The notes under the pieces: generated by a model
Database searches by the model: none
Seen by the model: the letters and a program-made list of their open reading frames with translations, nothing else
What the model was told of the DNA's origin: nothing
Shown: positions 55,555 through 64,000 of the stretch, in pieces
How positions within the stretch are numbered: position 1 is the first letter of the stretch
How the letters are laid out: the number at the start of each line of letters is the position of its first letter
Position numbers and translations under genes: made by a program
Source: Mesorhabditis belari
Taxonomy: Eukaryota > Nematoda > Chromadorea > Rhabditida > Rhabditidae
NCBI GenBank assembly: GCA_958450365.1
Contig: CAUEEP010000389.1
Span: 1-64,000 of the forward strand
Reading direction: 5' to 3'
DNA: 64,000 nucleotides

Positions 55555-55791
55555 AGGCTTTTGGACTCGTAAATCTCGGAGATACTTCAGAGCAATCTGT
55601 CGGTCGAGTGGAAGACGAAAGCCCATAGTTTTGGACTCATCAGTCTCGGAGATACTTCAGAGCAATCTGTCGGTCGAGCGGAGGACGAAACTCATTGAGC
55701 TGTGCGGGGCAGGGAAAAACGTTGATTGGAACCACGGGCCTCTGGCCTCTGGCTAAGATCATTGTGGAGTATCTGTTCTTATCGGCTTAAT
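55555..55791 (+). mobile_element. 237-bp N1 5' end / U2 hybrid, second copy
   Basis: Same length and same two U2 changes as 52768-53004. Followed, as there, by N2, so the hybrid+N2 pair was probably duplicated as a block. Confidence 0.8.
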
Positions 55792-56679
55792 TGGTGATTT
55801 TGTGAAAGCAGCATTGCTGGAACAAATCCCGATTGATGTCGGGCAAAGCAGAGAAAAACTTTGATTGGATCCAGGGCCCCTCGTCACTCCACTCTTCATG
55901 GGCCCCTCTGCTGATGGTGAAGAATCTCGTGGTTCTCCTCTCGTCAAGAACTCTCTGTTGCCAAAGAAGGACGGTGATCCGATGCTGCCCCCCTCCCAGG
56001 CTCTGATGGTGTGTGCCGCTGCGCAATGCCTAAACCCTAGGCACCACCTGAAGATGTCTGGGAGCCCCGCCTCTCGACTCACGCCTCTCCAAGACTTCGC
56101 TGCTGCCAAGAAAGGATGTTGATTCGACGCTGACGTCTGCCAAACTCTGATGGTGTGTGCCGCCGCTTTATGCCAACCCCAGGCACCACCTGAAGATGCC
56201 CGGATGGTCCGCCTTTCGTCTCACACCCTGCCGGCCCCGACGGTGAAGAAATGTGCGACTCATCAAAGAAGAAGAAGAGATTCGGCCCCCTGCGATCTTG
56301 ATGATGGTGCCGCCGCTCAATGCCTAAACCCTAGGCGCCATCTGATAGTGAACATGCCCGACGACTCCCCTCACCTGCACGACGGTCCTGAAGAGCCTCT
56401 CCACGTCCAAAGAAGCGATCATTCATCTTTTTCCTTTCGATTCTGATGTCTTATTCTTGCAACATTTTTTGTTTTTCTTCAAAATGTTTGTGACTATCTC
56501 ATGCAAGTACTTTATCTGGTATAAGCATCTTTATTTCCTGAATGTATGCAACTCAATTTGTCTATTGGTTGTATTTCTCATTGACTCTTCACTGTAAACC
56601 TTGTGATAGACCGGCTGGGGTTCGTACCATGCCCATCAACATTCGCTGAATAAACTAAATCTGTTCTTATCGGCTTAAT
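55792..56679 (+). mobile_element. N2 non-autonomous element, full length
   Basis: 888 bp from TGGTGATTTTGTG, which directly follows the target, to TTCGCTGAATAAACTAAA and target duplication 56661-56679. Contains the junction hairpin, GCAGAGAAAAACTTTGATTGG, CTCGTCACTCCACTCTTCA and GATGGTGTGTGCCGC blocks related to N1, and the terminal GACCGGCTGGGGTTCGTACC shared with families 1 and 2. No ORF of interest. Looks like the simpler ancestor or sister of the inner part of N1. Confidence 0.87.
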
Positions 56680-56809
56680 CTCCGGTACGAGTTCTATTGA
56701 ACTCATCGAGATTAATCAATTTTGGAACGGGTACGGTTTGTAGAAGCTTGCTTCTCGCCGTACAGCGTCGGCCCGCTATTGCACTTACCGGCGGGATCGG
56801 CGCACACCC
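56680..56809 (+). pseudogene. U2 snRNA 3' part after insertion
   Basis: U2 nt 58 onward with four-T Sm site and the short loop III (GAAGCTTGCTTC), unlike the four complete copies downstream. Confidence 0.85.
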
Positions 56810-56927
56810 CCAGTGATGGGGGAACAAAATAAAGAACGAAAAACAAAGCGCAAAGCGACAGTCTTCCTTTATTTTATCGAAACCTACAAGCAAACCATCA
56901 TCTTTACTCTACCGGCGAAAAGCAAAA

Positions 56928-57046
56928 AGCTTACGACACTCGGGATTCCCAAGCCGTCTCCGATCCAAGTACTAACCGAGCCCAACGTTGCTTAACTTGG
57001 CAGATCGGACGGGATGCCGTGTTTTCAACGTGGTATGGTCGTAAGC
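56928..57046 (-). rRNA. 5S rRNA
   Basis: 119 nt, clean copy with T-run terminator. Confidence 0.93.
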
Positions 57047-57276
57047 GAGTGCTGGGCGGTGAAAGACGGTTGAAATAGTTGAAAGGAAAGAAAGGAAAGA
57101 AAGGAAAGAAAGGAAAGAAAGGAAAGAAAGAAAGAAAGAAAGAGAGAGAAAGCTATCCTTTATCACCGAAGAGACGCGAGACGACGCGACTGTGTGCACC
57201 TTTTGTGTGTCTCGTAGGAAAAAGCGGCTGCTGGCCTACGACCTCTACACATAGCGCCACAGAGATCTCCCACTTC

Positions 57277-57374
57277 GGTTTAATTACCCAAGTTTGAGGT
57301 TAGCATTAACCCCAAGACCTTGTAAAAGTGTCTTGATAAAATTTTGGAACGCATCCCCGTCAAGGGGATGCACA
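57277..57374 (+). ncRNA. SL1 spliced-leader RNA
   Basis: All functional elements intact. Confidence 0.94.
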
Positions 57375-58148
57375 AAGGGAATGCGAAAGTTGAGAGTGAA
57401 GTGGAAAGGCTTTCGTGCTGTTCGTTTCATTTTGTCATCAAGTCGGTTCGTTCGATTCATTTTTAATCATTTACGGTAATCAATGAGTGGCGAAGAAGCG
57501 CAGGGGTTTTTCTTCCCCTTCAAACTACCGTATAGTAGCCATTAATAGCCATTATACCGTACCTACATTTTTATACCGTACGTACATTGTTACCCAAAAA
57601 AATGAGCGTTTTTTCGGCGCGAGGGCCACTGATTCACTTTCAGTGAATCAGTGGGTGCGAAACTCTTCCACTATATGGTGGAAAAAATTTTGAAAAATAG
57701 GTCTTGTTGTAGTGGTGAAATTGAGTCGAAATTGATCAAAATTGAAATTCATCAAATGCGAAAACTCCAACAAGAATCATCGAAATACATTGATTACGAA
57801 CTTTCAAACAATGCAGTGAATTTAAAGGATGTTCTTTAAAGGAAGTGCTGTTACTTTCGTTTGAATAATTTATCAGAAGACGAAACACAGCGATTTGTAA
57901 TTATGGGAAACAAGGGATGTGACGCTACAAAATTGACGTTGATGTTGCCTGATAGTCAAAATAAAAGCCAATCTCCGTACAACCATCAAATTACACATTC
58001 TTGCGGTATCGAAAGGGAATCACAACCATCAAATTGGTGAAATTGACGAAAAAAACACTCAACCACGCGCGTTCTTTGTGCGCGTCGCGACTCGGCCTCT
58101 TTCTGGGATCCCTGCCCAATAGATACCGCTCCCTTTCTCTCGTTCTGT

Positions 58149-58337
58149 ATCGCTTCTGGCCTCTGGCTAAGATCAATGTGTAGTATCTGTTCTTATCGGC
58201 TTAATCTCCGGTACGAGTTCTATTGAACTCATCGAGATTAATCAATTTTTGGAACGGGTACGGTTTGTAGAAGCTTTGCTTCTCGCCGTACAGCGTCGGC
58301 CCGCTATTGCACTTACCGGCGGGATCGGCGCACACCC
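58149..58337 (+). ncRNA. U2 snRNA, long-loop variant
   Basis: Complete, 189 nt: loop III reads GAAGCTTTGCTTC. Otherwise as at 21379. Confidence 0.94.
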
Positions 58338-58455
58338 CCAGTGATGGGGGAACAAAATAAAGAACGAAAAACAAAGCGCAAAGCGACAGTCTTCCTTTAT
58401 TTTATCGAAACCTACAAGCAAACCATCATCTTTACTCTACCGGCGAAAAGCAAAA

Positions 58456-58574
58456 AGCTTACGACACTCGGGATTCCCAAGCCGTCTCCGATCCAAGTAC
58501 TAACCGAGCCCAACGTTGCTTAACTTGGCAGATCGGACGGGATGCCGTGTTTTCAACGTGGTATGGTCGTAAGC
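58456..58574 (-). rRNA. 5S rRNA
   Basis: 119 nt, clean copy with T-run terminator. Confidence 0.93.
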
Positions 58575-58822
58575 GAGTGCTGGGCGGTGAAAGACGGTTG
58601 AAATAGTTGAAAGGAAAGAAAGGAAAGAAAGGAAAGAAAGGAAAGAAAGGAAAGAAAGGAAAGAAAGGAAAGAAAGAAAGAAAGAAAGAGAGAGAAAGCT
58701 ATCCTTTATCACCGAAGAGACGCGAGACGACGCGACTGTGTGCACCTTTTGTGTGTCTCGTAGGAAAAAGCGGCTGCTGGCCTACGACCTCTACACATAG
58801 CGCCACAGAGATCTCCCACTTC

Positions 58823-58920
58823 GGTTTAATTACCCAAGTTTGAGGTTAGCATTAACCCCAAGACCTTGTAAAAGTGTCTTGATAAAATTTTGGAACGCAT
58901 CCCCGTCAAGGGGATGCACA
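58823..58920 (+). ncRNA. SL1 spliced-leader RNA
   Basis: All functional elements intact. Confidence 0.94.
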
Positions 58921-59694
58921 AAGGGAATGCGAAAGTTGAGAGTGAAGTGGAAAGGCTTTCGTGCTGTTCGTTTCATTTTGTCATCAAGTCGGTTCGTTCG
59001 ATTCATTTTTAATCATTTACGGTAATCAATGAGTGGCGAAGAAGCGCAGGGGTTTTTCTTCCCCTTCAAACTACCGTATAGTAGCCATTAATAGCCATTA
59101 TACCGTACCTACATTTTTATACCGTACGTACATTGTTACCCAAAAAAATGAGCGTTTTTTCGGCGCGAGGGCCACTGATTCACTTTCAGTGAATCAGTGG
59201 GTGCGAAACTCTTCCACTATATGGTGGAAAAAATTTTGAAAAATAGGTCTTGTTGTAGTGGTGAAATTGAGTCGAAATTGATCAAAATTGAAATTCATCA
59301 AATGCGAAAACTCCAACAAGAATCATCGAAATACATTGATTACGAACTTTCAAACAATGCAGTGAATTTAAAGGATGTTCTTTAAAGGAAGTGCTGTTAC
59401 TTTCGTTTGAATAATTTATCAGAAGACGAAACACAGCGATTTGTAATTATGGGAAACAAGGGATGTGACGCTACAAAATTGACGTTGATGTTGCCTGATA
59501 GTCAAAATAAAAGCCAATCTCCGTACAACCATCAAATTACACATTCTTGCGGTATCGAAAGGGAATCACAACCATCAAATTGGTGAAATTGACGAAAAAA
59601 ACACTCAACCACGCGCGTTCTTTGTGCGCGTCGCGACTCGGCCTCTTTCTGGGATCCCTGCCCAATAGATACCGCTCCCTTTCTCTCGTTCTGT

Positions 59695-59883
59695 ATCGCT
59701 TCTGGCCTCTGGCTAAGATCAATGTGTAGTATCTGTTCTTATCGGCTTAATCTCCGGTACGAGTTCTATTGAACTCATCGAGATTAATCAATTTTTGGAA
59801 CGGGTACGGTTTGTAGAAGCTTTGCTTCTCGCCGTACAGCGTCGGCCCGCTATTGCACTTACCGGCGGGATCGGCGCACACCC
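59695..59883 (+). ncRNA. U2 snRNA, long-loop variant
   Basis: Complete, 189 nt, matching 58149-58337. Confidence 0.94.
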
Positions 59884-60001
59884 CCAGTGATGGGGGAACA
59901 AAATAAAGAACGAAAAACAAAGCGCAAAGCGACAGTCTTCCTTTATTTTATCGAAACCTACAAGCAAACCATCATCTTTACTCTACCGGCGAAAAGCAAA
60001 A

Positions 60002-60120
60002 AGCTTACGACACTCGGGATTCCCAAGCCGTCTCCGATCCAAGTACTAACCGAGCCCAACGTTGCTTAACTTGGCAGATCGGACGGGATGCCGTGTTTTC
60101 AACGTGGTATGGTCGTAAGC
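60002..60120 (-). rRNA. 5S rRNA
   Basis: 119 nt, clean copy with T-run terminator. Confidence 0.93.
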
Positions 60121-60377
60121 GAGTGCTGGGCGGTGAAAGACGGTTGAAATAGTTGAAAGGAAAGAAAGGAAAGAAAGGAAAGAAAGGAAAGAAAGGAAAG
60201 AAAGGAAAGAAAGGAAAGAAAGGAAAGAAAGAAAGAAAGAAAGAGAGAGAAAGCTATCCTTTATCACCGAAGAGACGCGAGACGACGCGACTGTGTGCAC
60301 CTTTTGTGTGTCTCGTAGGAAAAAGCGGCTGCTGGCCTACGACCTCTACACATAGCGCCACAGAGATCTCCCACTTC

Positions 60378-60475
60378 GGTTTAATTACCCAAGTTTGAGG
60401 TTAGCATTAACCCCAAGACCTTGTAAAAGTGTCTTGATAAAATTTTGGAACGCATCCCCGTCAAGGGGATGCACA
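60378..60475 (+). ncRNA. SL1 spliced-leader RNA
   Basis: All functional elements intact; preceded by the longest purine tract in the window. Confidence 0.94.
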
Positions 60476-61251
60476 AAGGGAATGCGAAAGTTGAGAGTGA
60501 AGTGGAAAGGCTTTCGTGCTGTTCGTTTCATTTTGTCATCAAGTCGGTTCGTTCGATTCATTTTTAATCATTTACGGTAATCAATGAGTGGCGAAGAAGC
60601 GCAGGGGTTTTTCTTCCCCTTCAAACTACCGTATAGTAGCCATTAATAGCCATTATACCGTACCTACATTTTTATACCGTACGTACATTGTTACCCAAAA
60701 AAAATGAGCGTTTTTTCGGCGCGAGGGCCACTGATTCACTTTCAGTGAATCAGTGGGTGCGAAACTCTTCCACTATATGGTGGAAAAAATTTTGAAAAAT
60801 AGGTCTTGTTGTAGTGGTGAAATTGAGTCGAAATTGATCAAAATTGAAATTCATCAAATGCGAAAACTCCAACAAGAATCATCGAAATACATTGATTACG
60901 AACTTTCAAACAATGCAGTGAATTTAAAGGATGTTCTTTAAAGGAAGTGCTGTTACTTTTCGTTTGAATAATTTATCAGAAGACGAAACACAGCGATTTG
61001 TAATTATGGGAAACAAGGGATGTGACGCTACAAAATTGACGTTGATGTTGCCTGATAGTCAAAATAAAAGCCAATCTCCGTACAACCATCAAATTACACA
61101 TTCTTGCGGTATCGAAAGGGAATCACAACCATCAAATTGGTGAAATTGACGAAAAAAACACTCAACCACGCGCGTTCTTTGTGCGCGTCGCGACTCGGCC
61201 TCTTTCTGGGATCCCTGCCCAATAGATACCGCTCCCTTTCTCTCGTTCTGT

Positions 61252-61440
61252 ATCGCTTCTGGCCTCTGGCTAAGATCAATGTGTAGTATCTGTTCTTATC
61301 GGCTTAATCTCCGGTACGAGTTCTATTGAACTCATCGAGATTAATCAATTTTTGGAACGGGTACGGTTTGTAGAAGCTTTGCTTCTCGCCGTACAGCGTC
61401 GGCCCGCTATTGCACTTACCGGCGGGATCGGCGCACACCC
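61252..61440 (+). ncRNA. U2 snRNA, long-loop variant
   Basis: Complete, 189 nt. The C run just after it is one shorter than in its neighbours. Confidence 0.94.
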
Positions 61441-61557
61441 CAGTGATGGGGGAACAAAATAAAGAACGAAAAACAAAGCGCAAAGCGACAGTCTTCCTTT
61501 ATTTTATCGAAACCTACAAGCAAACCATCATCTTTACTCTACCGGCGAAAAGCAAAA

Positions 61558-61676
61558 AGCTTACGACACTCGGGATTCCCAAGCCGTCTCCGATCCAAGT
61601 ACTAACCGAGCCCAACGTTGCTTAACTTGGCAGATCGGACGGGATGCCGTGTTTTCAACGTGGTATGGTCGTAAGC
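61558..61676 (-). rRNA. 5S rRNA
   Basis: 119 nt, clean copy with T-run terminator. Confidence 0.93.
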
Positions 61677-61923
61677 GAGTGCTGGGCGGTGAAAGACGGT
61701 TGAAATAGTTGAAAGGAAAGAAAGGAAAGAAAGGAAAGAAAGGAAAGAAAGGAAAGAAAGGAAAGAAAGGAAAGAAAGAAAGAAAGAAAGAGAGAGAAAG
61801 CTATCCTTTATCACCGAAGAGACGCGAGACGACGCGACTGTGTGCACCTTTGTGTGTCTCGTAGGAAAAAGCGGCTGCTGGCCTACGACCTCTACACATA
61901 GCGCCACAGAGATCTCCCACTTC

Positions 61924-62021
61924 GGTTTAATTACCCAAGTTTGAGGTTAGCATTAACCCCAAGACCTTGTAAAAGTGTCTTGATAAAATTTTGGAACGCA
62001 TCCCCGTCAAGGGGATGCACA
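61924..62021 (+). ncRNA. SL1 spliced-leader RNA
   Basis: All functional elements intact; the upstream region has one T fewer (CACCTTTGTG). Confidence 0.94.
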
Positions 62022-62797
62022 AAGGGAATGCGAAAGTTGAGAGTGAAGTGGAAAGGCTTTCGTGCTGTTCGTTTCATTTTGTCATCAAGTCGGTTCGTTC
62101 GATTCATTTTTAATCATTTACGGTAATCAATGAGTGGCGAAGAAGCGCAGGGGTTTTTCTTCCCCCTTCAAACTACCGTATAGTAGCCATTAATAGCCAT
62201 TATACCGTACCTACATTTTTATACCGTACGTACATTGTTACCCAAAAAAAATGAGCGTTTTTCGGCGCGAGGGCCACTGATTCACTTTCAGTGAATCAGT
62301 GGGTGCGAAACTCTTCCACTATATGGTGGAAAAAATTTTGAAAAATAGGTCTTGTTGTAGTGGTGAAATTGAGTCGAAATTGATCAAAATTGAAATTCAT
62401 CAAATGCGAAAACTCCAACAAGAATCATCGAAATACATTGATTACGAACTTTCAAACAATGCAGTGAATTTAAAGGATGTTCTTTAAAGGAAGTGCTGTT
62501 ACTTTTCGTTTGAATAATTTATCAGAAGACGAAACACAGCGATTTGTAATTATGGGAAACAAGGGATGTGACGCTACAAAATTGACGTTGATGTTGCCTG
62601 ATAGTCAAAATAAAAGCCAATCTCCGTACAACCATCAAATTACACATTCTTGCGGTATCGAAAGGGAATCACAACCATCAAATTGGTGAAATTGACGAAA
62701 AAAACACTCAACCACGCGCGTTCTTTGTGCGCGTCGCGACTCGGCCTCTTTCTGGGATCCCTGCCCAATAGATACCGCTCCCTTTCTCTCGTTCTGT

Positions 62798-62986
62798 ATC
62801 GCTTCTGGCCTCTGGCTAAGATCAATGTGTAGTATCTGTTCTTATCGGCTTAATCTCCGGTACGAGTTCTATTGAACTCATCGAGATTAATCAATTTTTG
62901 GAACGGGTACGGTTTGTAGAAGCTTTGCTTCTCGCCGTACAGCGTCGGCCCGCTATTGCACTTACCGGCGGGATCGGCGCACACCC
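62798..62986 (+). ncRNA. U2 snRNA, long-loop variant
   Basis: Complete, 189 nt, matching 58149-58337. Confidence 0.94.
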
Positions 62987-63105
62987 CCAGTGATGGGGGA
63001 ACAAAATAAAGAACGAAAAACAAAGCGCAAAGCGACAGTCTTCCTTTATTTTATCGAAACCTACAAGCAAACCATCATCTTTACTCTACCGGCGAAAAGC
63101 AAAAA

Positions 63106-63224
63106 AGCTTACGACACTCGGGATTCCCAAGCCGTCTCCGATCCAAGTACTAACCGAGCCCAACGTTGCTTAACTTGGCAGATCGGACGGGATGCCGTGT
63201 TTTCAACGTGGTATGGTCGTAAGC
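63106..63224 (-). rRNA. 5S rRNA
   Basis: 119 nt, clean; terminator run one T longer, as at 23230. Confidence 0.93.
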
Positions 63225-63472
63225 GAGTGCTGGGCGGTGAAAGACGGTTGAAATAGTTGAAAGGAAAGAAAGGAAAGAAAGGAAAGAAAGGAAAGAAAGG
63301 AAAGAAAGGAAAGAAAGGAAAGAAAGAAAGAAAGAAAGAGAGAGAAAGCTATCCTTTATCACCGAAGAGACGCGAGACGACGCGACTGTGTGCACCTTTT
63401 GTGTGTCTCGTAGGAAAAAGCGGCTGCTGGCCTACGACCTCTACACATAGCGCCACAGAGATCTCCCACTTC

Positions 63473-63570
63473 GGTTTAATTACCCAAGTTTGAGGTTAGC
63501 ATTAACCCCAAGACCTTGTAAAAGTGTCTTGATAAAATTTTGGAACGCATCCCCGTCAAGGGGATGCACA
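63473..63570 (+). ncRNA. SL1 spliced-leader RNA
   Basis: All functional elements intact. Just downstream, GTTGAAAGTG replaces GTTGAGAGTG of the other units. Confidence 0.94.
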
Positions 63571-64000
63571 AAGGGAATGCGAAAGTTGAAAGTGAAGTGG
63601 AAAGGCTTTCGTGCTGTTCGTTTCATTTTGTCATCAAGTCGGTTCGTTCGATTCATTTTTAATCATTTACGGTAATCAATGAGTGGCGAAGAAGCGCAGG
63701 GGTTTTTCTTCCCCTTCAAACTACCGTATAGTAGCCATTAATAGCCATTATACCGTACCTACATTTTTATACCGTACGTACATTGTTACCCAAAAAAATG
63801 AGCGTTTTTTCGGCGCGAGGGCCACTGATTCACTTTCAGTGAATCAGTGGGTGCGAAACTCTTCCACTATATGGTGGAAAAAATTTTGAAAAATAGGTCT
63901 TGTTGTAGTGGTGAAATTGAGTCGAAATTGATCAAAATTGAAATTCATCAAATGCGAAAACTCCAACAAGAATCATCGAAATACATTGATTACGAACTTT

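Larger units (their letters stand above)
56680..64000 (+). repeat. Tandem array: right-hand U2-5S-SL1 units
   Basis: U2 starts at 58149, 59695, 61252 and 62798 (units 1546, 1557, 1546 bp); the window ends inside the spacer of the last unit. Purine tracts are 57081-57151, 58609-58697, 60155-60253, 61711-61799 and 63259-63347, lacking the second GGAAAG interruption seen in left-hand units. Spacers (57375-58148, 58921-59694, 60476-61251, 62022-62797, 63571-64000) hold the 29-nt hairpin and open frames and nothing else recognised. Loop III of U2 has one extra T compared with the array at 19895-27612. Confidence 0.92.

Overview
The window is nematode nuclear DNA. Three non-coding RNA genes identify it. 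There is an SL1 spliced-leader RNA whose 22-nt leader matches, as I recall it, that of Caenorhabditis. There is a 5S rRNA of nematode type on the opposite strand, and a U2 snRNA. Together they form one tandem unit of about 1,545 bp: U2 (+), 5S (-), a GGAAAGAAA purine tract, SL1 (+), then an AT-rich spacer of about 770 bp. SL1-5S linkage is established in nematodes; U2 inside the same unit is the unusual part here.

The array is repeatedly broken at one position, after U2 nucleotide 57, by same-strand non-LTR retrotransposons of the restriction-like-endonuclease type (R2/NeSL/Utopia group). Each element is followed by a copy of CTGTTCTTATCGGCTTAAT (U2 nt 39-57), which is its target-site duplication. 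Elements stack head to tail, and U2 nt 58 onward resumes after the last one. Layout: 1-1433 two N1 elements; 1434-2988 degraded unit; 2989-7794 degraded family-2 element and N1; 7795-9311 unit; 9312-19894 chimera and two family-1 copies; 19895-27612 five units with four intact U2 genes; 27613-34013 family-1/family-3 chimera; 34014-34036 U2 stub; 34037-38254 family-1 fragment and two N1; 38255-39800 unit; 39801-56679 family 3, chimera, intact family 2, chimeras and N2; 56680-64000 units with four intact U2 genes.

Family names are mine. Family 1 (two zinc fingers), family 2 (four fingers, 1,304-aa intact ORF) and family 3 (four fingers) encode zinc fingers, reverse transcriptase, a CCHC knuckle and a PD-(D/E)XK-like endonuclease. 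N1 (about 1.06 kb) and N2 (about 0.89 kb) have no credible ORF but share their 3' end with families 1 and 2, so they are probably mobilised in trans. An RNA hairpin with compensatory changes lies at or near the 5' end of N1, N2 and family 3; in N2 its 5' strand is supplied by the U2 target itself.

The left 6-7 kb is much more diverged or error-rich than the rest. Several chimeric joints (near 9550, 31275, 34036, 44482 and 53769) could be biological or assembly artefacts.
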